From Halichoerus grypus (lineage: Eukaryota > Chordata > Mammalia > Carnivora > Phocidae), in contig NC_135719.1 in assembly GCF_964656455.1 (NCBI RefSeq), positions 9,527,163 through 9,591,162 of the forward strand: a stretch of 64,000 nt of DNA, in the 5' to 3' direction. A program made the translations under genes and the position numbers. Position 1 is the stretch's first letter; each line of letters opens with the position of its first letter. The notes beneath the pieces were generated by a model. The model did no database searches. It was given only the letters and a program-made list of their open reading frames with translations, and had not been told where the DNA came from. Below, piece after piece: positions 36,040 to 48,204 of the stretch.

Positions 36040-36300
36040 TCACCAGGGTTGGCCGCGTGCCAGGCCGGGGATCAGGTGCCAGCCGCCTTCCCTTGCGGCA
36101 GTCCTGCGGGGCAGACCCCTCACCCACAACCCACAGGACTGTGAGAGCAGCAAGGGGCTTGCCAGGGCCAGCTGCACGCGGGCAGCGTGTGGTGACCGCG
36201 GGCCCCACACCACTCCGCAAGGTGGAGGGGTGTCCCATCTCACAGATGGGGAGCCTAGGCCTCAGACAGGCACCTGACCCAAATTGCGGTGGCCCAGACC
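36040..36300 (-). repeat. MIR SINE fragments
   Basis: Shows 'ttggccgcgtgccaggcc', then 'cccatctcacagatggggagcctaggcctcag' and 'cctgacccaaattgc', a reversed MIR with a GC-rich insertion or strong divergence in the middle. Confidence 0.5.
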
Positions 36301-37366
36301 AGGACAGCCATGGGCTGAGCCTGAGGTGGCTGTGTGAGCTGGGAGGGAGTTCAGGAGCCGGGCAGTGGGCTCCCCAGTTTCTCCGTCATAAGAGTGCCTT
36401 CAGAGACTCGGGACAGGTCAGGGTCCCACAGCCCCTCACCGCTGCCATGGTGGCTTTGAGGTTTGGTTTGGGGCAGCGGTGGGGCCTTGTCTCGGGGGGG
36501 AACCCCTTGCCTGCCTAGTGTGGTGGGAGGGTGTGAGCAGAGACGGGCCCCGGAGGTTTGGGTTGGCTACCTTGGAGCGTCTCGGGATGTTTGGGGCCTT
36601 GTGACCCAGCTTCTACCTTGTGAGGGGCCTTCACCGACCCCCCTGAAGACAAAGTGGCTGCCCTACCTTGCATCTGGGGGCTGCTGACCCCCTGGGAACT
36701 TCCCCCTGTGTTCAAGCCAACCTTCCAGAAGCCTTGGCAGTGAGGGAGTGAGGGGCATACCCGACTTGAAGGAAGAAAGTCCCACAGATTGCAGTGCTGG
36801 CTTGAATTTTTAAATGTTACTTGAATACGTGCAGACCTACAAGTGGTTCTAAGCCGCCACGTGTGGAGGTGTTGTACAGCGGACACGAGTACACAGGGGG
36901 ACTCTAACCAAAGCTGGGACCCCAAGAACGGCATCGTCATTAATTGTCCTGCGGAGACGGTCTGGCCTGTTGGCGTCTTGGCGGACCCGCAGGTTTCCTG
37001 GAGCGCTCTGCCCGCCCGTGCCGAGGGCCCGCTTCCCTGCCCCTCTGCAGCCACCGGAGACTCCTTCGGGCAGCTCAGCGTGCTGGGAGGACATCCTCCG
37101 TGTCCCCTGGCGCATACGCGTCTCCTTGGTTAAGGCCACCCCGGAGCCCACGGCGCTTCCAGTGCTGGCCAGAGTGTGCCTCCCGGTGCTAAAGGGGTGT
37201 GCCGACGAGCCAGTTACCTGGAAATCCTCTGGGAGAACTCCCGAGAATTCTTACAGCACTGCCCCCGCCCCCAGGGTTCGGCTCCGTGTGGAGGCCAAGT
37301 GCTCAGTCCCTGCCATGCTGTCCTGAGTGCTTCCTCTTTCCTGCCCAGCCAGGCCCTTCCTGTGCA

Positions 37367-37377
37367 CCCCCCCCCCC
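37367..37377 (+). repeat. C homopolymer (11 nt)
   Basis: A run of eleven C in intron 2. Its length is assembly-sensitive. Confidence 0.9.
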
Positions 37378-37789
37378 GTCCCGGGTCCTTTGTCCCCGTG
37401 GTTCCAGCCACGGCTGTCGCCCCCTGACCCTGACACACGTCCACAGCCACATCTCCACGTGGACTCAGGCAGCGCTATGCTGAGCTGTCGCGGTGGGTCA
37501 GGCTTTAAAATCGACCGTGCTGGCCCAGTTGGGTTAGGTCAGGTGCTTCAGGGACATTCTGCGCGAAACCCCTCCCATGCGGTGGACCACTCCGTCCTCC
37601 CCTGGGAGGCTGAGATCCATCCCTCCTCTTCCCCGGACAGCAGGAAGCTCAGAGAGGGCGGACGCTGCACTGATGGAGAAGCCAGGCTGGAGTGTGAGCT
37701 CGGTGACCGCGGGCTTGTGCTCCCTCCTTCACCACCGTCAGTCCCCAGAGCTTGTGTCAGGGCCCAGTAAATATCTGTGGAGGACACGG

Positions 37790-38235
37790 ACGAATGGCTG
37801 GCTGGCGTCCCCCCCTGCCTCCCTGCTCTCTGTGTCTACGCCTGTCCTGTTTCCACCTCACCGGCCTCATTTTCGATTTTCAGACGTGCCAGCTTCCCAC
37901 CTCCAGGCCTTTGCACGTGCCGTTCCTCCTGCCTGCACTGCTGTTGGCCCCTCTAGCAAACTCCTGTCCCTCCTTCAGGTCTCAGGTTAAATATTACCAT
38001 CTTCCCACACTCTCCACCAAAATAAAAAGTCCTGGTTCTTCTACTTTTTTATTTTTCACGCATAGCACCTCTGACAGCGCGTGGTTGCTGTATGCAGTTA
38101 CTGGTACGAGCATACGGGGTCTCCCACCGGGGGACGATCCAGGGGACAGTCGCTGTGTCTGTTTGCCCTCCTGTCTCCCGAGCGCCTAGCGCGGCGCCTG
38201 CTGGGTTGCAGGGGCTCAGGCCATGTAGCTGGAGT
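37790..38235 (+). repeat. L2 LINE 3' region
   Basis: Forward L2 ORF end and tail: 'caggcctttgcacgtgccgttcctcctgcctg', 'ctccttcaggtctcaggtta', then 'gagcgcctagcgcggcgcctgctggg' in place of the usual end. It includes an AATAAA at 38021 that is part of the repeat. Confidence 0.75.
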
Positions 38236-38472
38236 GGCTGAAGGGACGGGGGGGGGTTGCCGCGTTCCGGGTGAGGGAAGCAGGGCCCAGGGAAGCAGCT
38301 GCACTGCTGGTAAATGGACGAGCCACCTTCTCACGCCCCGGGCCTTCTGCTCTCGGGGCCTGACTTCCAGCCCCTTAGTGTGGCCTCCTGATTCTCGCTT
38401 TGTTCCAGGTTAGGACAGAGCCATGTGGATGTGACTCATGCTCTCTCCCCCTCCCTCTCTCTTCCCCTGCAG

Positions 38473-40060
38473 ACTCTGTGTGTCTCTCCCACCCCTGCGG
38501 CTGCAGCCCTCACTGTCCCAGAGTGGCCCTGACCCCGCCTGCCGCCGCAGGAAGCTCAGCCCGGCCCCGGGGCAGCACTCGCAGTGGGAGCAGCGGTCTC
38601 GGGGGCTGTCCTGAGCTTCAGACAAGAGGAGAGACGCTGTCTGGAGTGCCCTGTGTGTCCGCCCGAGGCCTTTTCCGCTTTGCGGTGGTTTGTAGGGGAG
38701 AAGACCTTCCGGAGGCGCACAGACCGACCTCAGGAGTCCCTCGGCCTCGGGGAGAAGACACATGTGCGGAGCCTTGAGGTGGCCTGTTGCAGCAAGTCCT
38801 GTTCGGGGGCAGGGAGACGGGGCAGGGAGGAGCCCCCCGTGGGTTGGGGTGGGCGGCACTGGGAGGCCTTCGGGTCACGCGACGCCGACAGCACTGCCTT
38901 GGCCTCGCCGCCTCCCTGTTGTCATTGTGATGTCACCCAACAGAGGGTGTCCCGGGCCTCAGGGAAATGGGGTCCACCGGGCCTGAGAGCACAAGTTGCC
39001 CGGGAGGAAATCGAGGACACGTTGTGTCACGGGCAGAAACCCATCGGGTGACCTCAGTGGCACCCACAAAACTTCATTAGCAAATGACACCAAGACCCCC
39101 AGGGTTAAAGAGGAAACTCTTGTGGGCCCCTCCCCAGAGTCAGGCCCGCTGGGCCCGGATGCACACGGACACTCGTGCCCCGTCACAGCAGGACTTGGGG
39201 GCTGCCCATCTCCTCAGGGCCCACACCCCAAGAGGTGGCAGTGACCCCATCTCCTGACAGGACCATACTGGCCCTCGGGATGTGGCCCTGCCCCCCAAGC
39301 CTAGGGGCAGATAAGAGCTGACGACCGCAGGGTTACTCCGGGGCACCCATCGAGATCCCAGCAGGCCTGGCCGCCTCAGCATGGAGGACAGCAACAAGGC
39401 CTGTGACCCCGGGCCCCCAACCAGCACCAGCTGTCCTCTGGCATCTGGGCCTTCCAGCTGGCCCAGTCGCTCCCTGGGCCCCAGAAGCAAGAATAGTCCC
39501 CAGGAGGACTGCCAGTTCTTGGCTCATTTTCTCCACCCCCGAAGTCAGTGGGTCCCTCATCAGTGTATCCCCAGTGTCTGGGGTTCTGGAGGGGTCAGCT
39601 CACACCTAGTTTTCGGGTTTGCAGTGCAGCCCTTGCCACCCGCGGGCACCGCTGTGGGGGGACGGGGCGGGGGCCAAACCGGTGGCTCCCTGGCCGCCTG
39701 CCAGCTACCTGCCATTTGCCTGATGCTGCTCGGCTGGTCCGGGGCTGGGGCGCCCCAGTGGGCTGCCCTGTGGTGGGGCCACGTCACAGACCCGCCGCTG
39801 TCATCCTTCCGCCCCACCCCCTCGCAGGACCTCGTGCTGCCGCTGGCCCCGTGGGCATCTCTCGGGGTGGGCTCTGGTCCTGGGGGATGGCGCAACGGGG
39901 GTGACGGAGGAAGCCACTCGCCCCGAGGCCCGGGCTTCTGGACGGCCGAGGTGGGACACACACACTTGTCACGCAGCACCACGGGCCTCGCAGTGGTGCT
40001 TCCCCCAAGAGTTGTGTTCCTTCTGTTTCTAACTTAATAAAGAGCTGAGAAAAACCGTGC
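38473..40060 (+). other. KLHL25 exon 3 (terminal 3' UTR exon)
   Basis: A strong acceptor (long C/T tract then CCTGCAG) precedes about 1.59 kb of repeat-free, GC-rich DNA that ends at a good poly(A) site. It carries no long conserved frame. I link it to KLHL25 because the coding exon ends in a perfect donor right after the stop codon, this is the first strong acceptor plus poly(A) signal downstream that lies outside a repeat, and I recall a three-exon human gene. The exact 3' end is an estimate. Confidence 0.6.
40036..40041 (+). terminator. Poly(A) signal AATAAA of KLHL25
   Basis: A canonical AATAAA follows a T-rich tract (TTCCTTCTGTTTCTAACTT). A GT-rich downstream element (GTGCTTCTGTTGGGG) starts about 18 nt later, so cleavage is expected near 40055-40062. 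Confidence 0.75.
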
Positions 40061-42867
40061 TTCTGTTGGGGACTGGGGACCCGTTTTGGGCAGGCTTGGA
40101 GTTCGCGCCACCAGCCAGGGCCGGAGTCTGCCCCCTGACCTCTGCCCCTCCGCTGAGTTGGGGGGCGGGGAGACCTCCTCCCCAAGGACCCCCCGGCACC
40201 CAGATGAGATGGCTTCCTTTCCTCAGACTGTCCCAGCAGTGAAGCCTTGAAATTGACCCTTGACCCTCGTAGAATCCAGATTGCTTTCCTGAAAAGCCCC
40301 TGCTGGGGGAGCTCGAAGTTCAATGTGCTCGTCTGTGCGGGAGCCCCGGCTGACACTCATTTGTGTGAACAGAGGGAGGCGGGTCAGGTGGCGCAATCGC
40401 CCCCAGGGGCCAGCATTAGCACCGTGCGGCCTCAGACGCTCGTGTCCCCTGCTGTCCCTTCACGCCCTCCACAGCCAAAGCAACTCCCAATTCGGGAGCG
40501 TGGGCTCAGGGCGCCCCTCAGAGCGGGCGGCCCAGCGTGGCCCCCACTGCCCGTGTGCTCTGAAGCTCCACGGTGCGCAGGCCCCCCGAACCCAAACTGG
40601 CCTTGAACTGTGTGAACAAGTGGTTCAGATGCTGACGGCGTGATACAGCTCATTTCTCAACACCTCGAAGGAGCATCATCTGAACGAGTGAGTCGATCTC
40701 GAAAGTGTGATGCGCTCAGAACTGCCAAGCAGGGACGCCCTCCCAGCTCCCTCCACAAACCGCCAGGCACAGCCCCTCTCGCTGCTTGTTCTGCCCCTAG
40801 TGCTGGGAGTGACAGGCAAGCACCCCCCCCTCGCAGGCCTGGACACTGGCCACCAGAAGTGGGGGCGGCCTCCTACTAGGCTGCAGTAGAAGCAGCACAA
40901 ATGGTAAGTAGAGGCGTGTTTCTCCTTATGCAGCCTGGGTGTGAGTGTAAGCGAGCCAAGGCCGGAGTAGGATTGGGCCCCAGCCTCCTATCTTGTTACT
41001 CTGGCAGCTTCCATGCAAGGCTTCTGTCTCCTGGCCCAATGTGGCCACCCCATTCCTGCCATCTCGTCTGCATCCCAGCCGTTGGGAAGAGGAAAGGACA
41101 CGACCAGCAAACCTCTTTAAGGGCATGCCCCCCAACTTGCACACGTCACTTGTGCACACTCCCATGCGAGGCTGGGCATGGCAGCCACAGCTCCAGCCGA
41201 TCACTGAATAAAGGGGAGGCGGGTATTGGAGGACAAGGAGCAACCTCGGCACCGGCCCGCCTGACCTGGAGTTGAAAGGAGCCTGTCCACCCTGGCCTGC
41301 CTCCCCTTCTCTGGAGCCGGTCAAGTGGGGTGCGCAGAGAGCCTCAGGCCTCTTCAAGAGCCTGGCCCTGTGTGCGCGCCAGCATCGGGGAGGCCCGCCC
41401 GTGCTGCCGCCGACCAGCGCTTTGCCTGGTTGCCCCCGTGGTCTGCACGGTGACCCCAGGAGGTGGGCCTTCTCGTCCTCTCCCTGCTGCTGAGGAAACA
41501 GGCCTGGAGGATAAAGCTCTCCCCCCGCCCCGCACTGGTCACACTGGCCAGAAGGAGCTGGGGCGGGTGTGCGCGCTCCTGTGTGTGCGTCTGACTCAGT
41601 GGTGGCAGGGTTCACGAGGAAGTGAGGTTGGGTTCTGTGCAGCGCTGAACGCCAGGCCGGGCACCCAGAGAGCCTTGCGGTGACGAGAAGGGCCGCCATC
41701 ATGGCGGAGCTGGAGGAGGAGGAGGGAGGGGTGCGTGCCCAGTCACTGGCCAGCACGCCCACTTCCACGCTTCCTGGACCCCCAGGGGCCAGGCCGTGTC
41801 TGGGATGGGGCTTTGGGAAGGGAGCCCCAGCAGCGCTGGGGTAAGAAATCCCTGGGGACCTTGTCCCAAGGTGGCCCACAGAGCTCTCGCGGGTTATAGC
41901 TCCCGATGCTCGGGCCCCTTGGAGCCTTCAGCACCCCCACGAGCCCACCTGGGGGCCTGCCTTTCCCAAGGCCAGGAAGGGGGTCCGATCGTCCCTCCTC
42001 ACTGCTCCTCAGCCAGGTCTGCCTATGTCCAAAGGCCCTTCCCTGGTGTAGGAGCTGGGGAGGGGCCAGCCCAGACCATCCACCCCAGTGGCCTGTGGCC
42101 ACCATCCCTGCTCAGCACCCAAGGCTATAAATCCTGGGGCGGGGGGAGAGGAGCCTTGTAAGCAGCCATTAACTGTCTTTAAGGAGGCGGCTCAGAAAGA
42201 GCCTTTGGTTCTTCTGGGTCATCAGTGGGTGGGTATTCTGTGCAGTGAGAAACGAACTGCCTCGTCCCAGCCCCAGTGTCTCCACGAGCCTCTTGCCTAT
42301 GGGAGGGGGGGACGAACGTTCTGCCACTTAGAGGTGGCCGGCCTCCCCCTGCTTCCCTGCCCCTCAGGCTTCTGGGCCAGAACGGGCCCCACCTGGCCTC
42401 CCGGCCTCCGGGCTCGCAGCACCTGTCAGCGTCGGGCCCGGCCTGTCGGCAGGTGTGGTTGGGGTCCGTTTCCAGCAGGGACGCACGGCTGTCCTCACCT
42501 GCTTTGCCGCCACCTTGGGCTTGGGCTTGGGCTTGGGCAGGTGTACTTAACCCGGGATTCAGGATTGACTTCAGGGGTCTGTGCCCTTGAATGGGAAAGC
42601 ATTGCACCCTTCTATTCAAGAACCTCTGACAGCATTTTCTTCAGCTGGGAATGGAGGCAGCCGCCCCACTGGTATCAGCCTCTGGGACTGGGACTGACTC
42701 CGCATGTTCTCGTGGCATTACGGTCGTCCATATCTTGAAATATCACAAACTCGTCACTGTGTCCAAATTACAACCATTCTCAGACTGGCCACCAATCACG
42801 TCACTAATAGAGAAGCGTGGACGTTACAAGACATAAATTCGGTTTCTAAAATATTCTATGGGTGTAT
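40061..42867. other. Downstream intergenic, GC-rich
   Basis: Non-coding DNA beyond the KLHL25 poly(A) site. A 317-codon open frame on the minus strand (40926-41879) looks non-coding. A (TTGGGC)4 run lies at 42515-42538. No gene or RNA is recognised. Confidence 0.5.
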
Positions 42868-43205
42868 AGGAACTCTGTCCCCAACTCCTATGTTGAAGTC
42901 CTGACCAACCCCCAGTGCCTCAGTGTGGCCTTTTGGGAAACGCCCTTTGCCGATGTCGTCAGTTAAGGTGAGGTCATAGCAGAGCAGGCTGGGCCCCTAA
43001 CCCAACCTGACCAGTGTCCTTAGAGGGGAAATGTGGACGCAGACACGCACACGGGAACGCACGTGGAGACTGGAGCTTTGCTGCACAGGCCAGGGCTCTA
43101 TCGGGACAGGCCCGGGACAGAGCCGGCCCCAGTGTGACAAGAGCAGCATCCTGCCGATCTTGGACTTGCCTCCAGGGCTGGGGTTCCCGCCAGGCGGCGC
43201 ACCGT
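42868..43205 (+). repeat. MaLR-type LTR
   Basis: Forward blocks of an old MaLR LTR: 'cctatgttgaagtcctgacc', 'cccagtgcctcagtgtggcc', 'tttgccgatgtcgtcagttaaggtgaggtcat', 'gggcccctaacccaacctgaccagtgtcctta', then decayed sequence. Confidence 0.7.
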
Positions 43206-45649
43206 GTAGGGCATTCCTCTGCTAGCCTGCATGTTGTAGCTTACGTATTGAAAACAAGGGGGAGGGGGACATAAATAAAATAAAACCATTCCCCTGCGGG
43301 GTCCGCAGGCTTCCCCAGCTGACCAGAGGGGCCAGAACCCTGGAAAGGTTAGAGGGCGTGACCTACCGTGCAGACAGGGTGCCGAGGCTCTCTGCTCTCT
43401 GGAGCTCCCTCTGCGGCTGCAGGCCAGCAAGGGACCCCCGGCCTGGGACCCTAGCTGAGCACGGCAACCCCGCACCTTCCTGGGGTCCCGATCCAGGGCA
43501 GGACAGGGCAAGAGTAGGGGCGGGGGACTCCCCTGGAAAAGCTCTCAGCCAGGCCTCACTGGCAGGGGGGTTGCCATCTGGCCCCCCAGCTGGGGTCACA
43601 TGACTCCGGGGCACCAGCCACTCGGGCCAGGCCTCAGAGCCACGCTCCCCAACGGAGTCTTCCCCAGCGGAAGCCCCGCAGAGCCCCCGGATGGCTGTGG
43701 AGAGCTGCCCCTGGGGTTCACTTCCGACCTTCTCCTCCCCAATGATAGGAGTCTGGCCAAGGGCCCTGGGTCGGAGAAGGGCTGCCTGAGCCTGGCAGAG
43801 CCCTGAATGCCAGGCACACATTTGTGATGCACGTCCCCAGGGGCCAGGATCCCATTTCCCAGATCCAGACAACGGGGACACTAGGGCCACAAGCCCCTCC
43901 CTCTGACAGGTGGCCAGAACCGAGCAGCAGGGGGCATTGTTCTGCACCCGCTGAGGCCCATCCTTCTGTATCCACACACCTGGCTGCCAGGTGGGCACCC
44001 ACGCCAGGACTTCCCGGCTACCTTTGTGAGAAATGGTTGTCAAATCTGTAGGTGGAGGGGAGGGGTGGGGGAAGCTAGTGTACACCCAGCTCACTTCTCA
44101 TCCCTCCAGCTACCCACCTGACGCCAGGCCCCTCGGGTCTCCATGCTTCAGCAGCCACGTGTGTAAAGGAGACATCACGAGGGGCCATGTCAGCGGGTCC
44201 CCAGGAGAACTGAACAAGGTAAGGACACATGAGTGTCTGGTGCAAAGTGCTGAGCAGCCCTGGCCCTCAGGAAACGCCCAGCAAACATCATCGCCACGTG
44301 GTTCTCCTTGGTGGCCCCCGGAGAAACTTCCATGTGCAGAGACCGCACTCCGGCCCAGCCGCTGCCCCAGGCCAAACCAGCGGGCCGATGCCTGTCTGTG
44401 CTTACCGGTCCATCACCGAGAATGTCCTAGTTCATGTCGTGTTTTCCTTCTTGGCTCAATGCTTTGAGCCATGTTACACCCCAAAGTGGTTGTTGAGGTC
44501 AGAGGGCAGGGTTGTTTTCCTGGAAAAGACACGGGCTCAAGGTCAACGGGCAGGGTCTTTACCAGATGACTGCAGTTTCAGAGCCAAGCAGATCCAGGTT
44601 ACCATCTGGCCTTGAGCGAGGGATGCCTGCTCACCTGGGCCGCCTCCCTGGAAGCACAGTCGAGGGACTGAAATGAGGATGAGAGAGCTCTGAGGGTGAG
44701 GAGGGTGGCGTGAGCTGGGGGCCCCCCGTCCAGAGCCGTCCCAGCCTCAGGCTCTGAGGGGCACTTGGGAAGCCCCACGGACGCAGCCGTCAGGGAGCAT
44801 CCTTGGCCCCTGGGACCAGACAGCCCTCCCTGCCCTCTCTGGTGGACATGTTTTGTTGCTGGGGTAGGCCTGGGACGCTGGCCCGCGGAGGCCAGGGTGG
44901 CCTTCAGGGGGAAGCGGAGCGGAGCACAACGGTGGGGAGCCACCTGGGCGGGGACCGAGAGCCTCTGCGCCATGCGAGGACCCAGACGTAAGTTCCCCCA
45001 CGGGCCCTGGGGGTGGGTTAAGAGAGCCCGGGGACCAGCGCCCCGGTTTGCCCGGACCTGAGCGAGCGGTTCCTGGGATGGGGGAGAGAGTCATGCAGAC
45101 CAGGACACGGGCTCGCCCCACCCGCGTCCCCTCTGCTGGCCCCCGGAGCTGAGGGGCCCTGCGCTGGGGTTGGCTGGAGCTGGAGGTGAGCAGCAGGGGA
45201 GGGAGCAGTGGCTAGCCCCCCCGCCAGGCCGGGCCCACTCCCTGCCAGCAGTGTGTTGTGGGCAAACCCCAGAGCCTTTCCGATCTCGCCTCTGTCGGGA
45301 AGGCTGGTCACCCTCCGGTGGGGCTCATCACACAGGCGTGTGCAGGTGTCCCCTGCGGGAGGACACGCCGTAACTGGTTCATTGAGTCGAATTGGTCGGA
45401 CTGGACTGTACTCCCGGCCAATTACTTCATCTAATTTCTGGAGCACCAACTAGGTGCCAGGCACTGAGCTCCTTGCTGGTGGCCGCCATCCCCCCAGGGT
45501 CCAGCGACCCAGCCCTCCCCGTGGGTGCCGAGGCCCCACGTGCTCGGCAGCGGCCTCCCAAGCACCCCCAGCCCCCCGGGCCAGGGCAGGGAACCGGGGA
45601 GGTGGGATCGGGAGGCACTCTGCTGCCCCCGTCCCCTGGGGTGAGCCTC
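43206..45649. other. Downstream intergenic, nothing recognised
   Basis: GC-rich non-coding DNA. An AATAAA-rich stretch at 43272-43285 could be an old retroposon tail. No coding feature or RNA gene is supported. Confidence 0.45.
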
Positions 45650-45737
45650 GCGCAGAGCCAGCTCTGAGGACCGAGCACGCTCCGAGATTCCATGCGCAGA
45701 GCCAGCTCTGAGGACCAAGCACGCTCCGAGATTCCAT
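45650..45737 (+). repeat. Tandem duplication, two 44-bp units
   Basis: Unit 1 is 45650-45693 and unit 2 is 45694-45737. They are head-to-tail with a single A/G mismatch. Near-identity implies a recent slippage or duplication. Confidence 0.95.
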
Positions 45738-45924
45738 GCCGGCGGGAGCTCAGTCCTACTGCCTGCGAACTTTAAAAAGATAACTCTGCCTTCTGTCCGC
45801 TTTGTAGAGCGGACACTGTGCTCTGTGTCACATCTCTGAGCTCCTGCTAGGCCTTGTCACACACTAGGGACACTAGGTTTGGTCGCCTTGCTCTCCTCTC
45901 CCCGCTTCTCAGGGAGAGAAATGA

Positions 45925-46132
45925 GGTTTTTTTGTTTTGGGATTTTTTTGTTGCTTTGTTTTAATTTGAGAGAGAGAGAGCGAGCAGGGGGAGGAGCAGA
46001 GCGAGAGGGACAAGCAGACTCTGTGCTGAGTGCGGGGCCCAGTGAGGGACTTAATCCCACAACCCGGAGATCATGACCTGAGCCAAAACCAAGAGTCAGG
46101 CTCTCAACCGACCCAGCCACCCAGGCCCCCCA
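45925..46132 (-). mobile_element. Can-SINE
   Basis: Reverse complement Can-SINE: a T-rich tail, a GAGAGAG body, 'gatcatgacctgagcc' and 'ccagccacccaggccccc'. It is flanked by the duplicated word AGAAATGA (45917-45924 and 46133-46140). Confidence 0.92.
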
Positions 46133-46440
46133 AGAAATGAAACTGTAACATGAGAGCTGAGACGATACCCTGCAGCCCAAGCTGCTGAGTCGGGCTGTGA
46201 GGTCCCTGTCGTAGGGACCGCTCGGGGCTCCAGCTCCTCCCTTCTGCTCACCAAGCTGGGTGTGCTGGCGGCGGCGGCTTTTTCTGCCTAGCCCTGCTGC
46301 TCACTGTGGACCCTCGCTGTCCCTGCCCGGGAGTCTGAGCCGTGCTCAAGGTCGGGTCGGGCCGCGGTGGGCCTCGGACCGCACGCCGTGTCCCCACGAG
46401 CTGAGCCTGCAGGTTGCCCAGGGTGGGGTGGTGCGGACGC

Positions 46441-46625
46441 ACTGGGAGTCAGGCCCACTGGGGCCCAGATTCCAGCCCTGCTCGAACCCGGTGGGGGTGG
46501 GGGGTGTTCTCCCTGGGGAATGTCGCTTTGCTTCTGCAGTTCAATTCCTCATCTGCAACAAGAGGGGGGTGGGGGCAGATAATATTGGCTGGTGTAAGGT
46601 TTAAACTGAATGGGGTAGATGACGA
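46441..46625 (+). repeat. MIR SINE
   Basis: Forward MIR with a G-rich middle: 'gagtcaggcccactggggcccagattccagccctgc' and 'caattcctcatctgcaac', then 'agataatattggctgg'. Confidence 0.5.
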
Positions 46626-46629
46626 GGTT

Positions 46630-48026
46630 GCTGGGCTTCCTTCCACAATGGTCATTTCCTTTGCTCATATAAGGTTGCCACTGAGGAATGTGTGCATGTC
46701 AGAAGAGAAATTCACTAGAAAGACAAAGCACGCCAGATTCCCTGGAGAGTCACGGGAAAGTCCATGAGAAAGACACATTTCCCTTTTAGCGCTGGCTGCC
46801 GGGAAACCCAGGGCCCACTGCCCGTTCCAGCACTGAGACCACGATCTCTCTCCTCCGGGCCCCCACACTTCCTCCTCCTTCCCCCCCGGATGTCCAGTTC
46901 ACGAGCCCCCTGTGGAAATGGTTAGCACCATCACAGGACCTCCGCTTCCAATTAGAAAGTGCACAGAGTCCTGAGAGACTTGCTTGGGCTGCTTGATTTT
47001 GAGACTTTCCTCCCTGGGCAGCTGACCGCATCCAGGAAGAGTGATTTCCTGAGCTGTTGGCAGGGATGACCCCCTCCAGGTCCAGGCCTGTGTCTGTGGC
47101 TAGAAGAGGTGTGTTCTGGTCTGACACCGCTTTGCGCAGTGCACGCCAAGCATCGAGGGGCCGGCTGGTCGCTGAGGGTGGGCGGTGGGGGGGGGGGTAG
47201 GCTTTCCCCCAGGAGACCGAGGCTGTCCCTGGGTGTGAGCAAGCTCTCCAGGCCTGTCGGAGCAGGGGTCAGGGCAGGCCACTGAGGAGGGGTTTTTCTC
47301 TCTGCAGCCTGGTGGTGACCGAGGAAGGGCGCAAGTCCCCACTGGGAGCAGTGCCCGCTGCACAGGCTCCAGACCCAGGGGAGGCCGTGCGGTGGCCGCG
47401 GCTGGGACAGTCACGGGGCTCCCGTGCATCGCTCTCTCCCCTCCTTCCCCACCCTCCATGATGGATCGCCCCTGCACCGCACAGAAGAGACACCCCCGTC
47501 CTGTCCTGAGACCCATTCTGTCCCACCGCCCACAGTGCAGAAACTTCCTGGCCACAGAGGGATGTGCTAAGGACGGGCCGCACTGAGGGAGAGGTTGACA
47601 GCAAAGCCTAAGGCCACCAAGGAGGAATTCCACTGACAGCGCAGCAGGGCTCCGTGTCTGTGTGTCCACCTGTCCTTCCGTCCATCCGTCCTACTTACCT
47701 CCCTGCCTACCTCTCTGTCCAGCTCTTAGCTTGAATCATAATTCAAAACCAAGAGTTGTCCCCGGGCCGACCATTTTATTTAAATTTAAAAAACAAAATC
47801 GTTTTGTTTTTTTGTTTTTTTTTTTTTCCCTGATGGAAATGAATTCTGAATTGGCCAGTTTGCCAACGAGGACTGGCTTGGCTAATTGGGTTCCACAGTA
47901 CACATTTTCTATACATTGAACAACTTAAATCTCATCCCCAAATCTATTTAAGGCATGTAAATAATATGTCCCAAATCAAACACTTCGTACCTATTAAGTT
48001 TGTGATACCATTTTGGAGATCAGTTT
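46630..48026. other. Downstream intergenic, nothing recognised
   Basis: Mixed GC non-coding DNA with an 11-G run at 47187-47197 and a T-rich run at about 47805-47827. No gene seen. Confidence 0.4.
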
Positions 48027-48043
48027 AAAAATGCAAGAGGTAG

Positions 48044-48151
48044 GGGTGCCCGGCTGGCTCAGTCGGAAGAGCGTGCGACTCTTGATCTCAGGGTTGTGAG
48101 TTCGAGCCCCACGTTGGGTGCAGAGATGACTTAAAAATAAAATCTTTTTTA
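48044..48151 (+). mobile_element. Can-SINE, short form
   Basis: A GGGTGCCCGGCTGGCTCAG head, 'gcgactcttgatctcagggtt' and 'cacgttgggtgcagag', ending AAAATAAAATC plus T/A tail. A perfect 17-bp target duplication AAAAATGCAAGAGGTAG lies at 48027-48043 and 48152-48168. Confidence 0.95.
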
Positions 48152-48204
48152 AAAAATGCAAGAGGTAGATGAGTGTTCAAAATTATTCTGGGGGGGTGGT
48201 GGCT

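Larger units (their letters stand above)
31609..38472 (+). other. KLHL25 intron 2 (in the 3' UTR)
   Basis: Starts GTGAGT and ends CTCTTCCCCTGCAG. It is GC-rich and poor in young repeats, with no Can-SINE, and holds only MIR and L2 relics, annotated separately. I see no exon or RNA gene in the stretches 32.0-35.1 and 36.3-37.8 kb. A 31-bp near-copy of the coding sequence lies at 31867-31897. Confidence 0.6.

Noticed and set aside
38021..38026. AATAAA as the main KLHL25 poly(A) signal
   Set aside because: It lies inside an L2 copy and before the terminal exon acceptor. It is kept only as a possible alternative site.
40926..41879. 317-codon open frame on the minus strand
   Set aside because: Gly/Pro/Arg-rich, no domain or repeat pattern, and no splice signals or promoter. 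Chance frame in GC-rich DNA.
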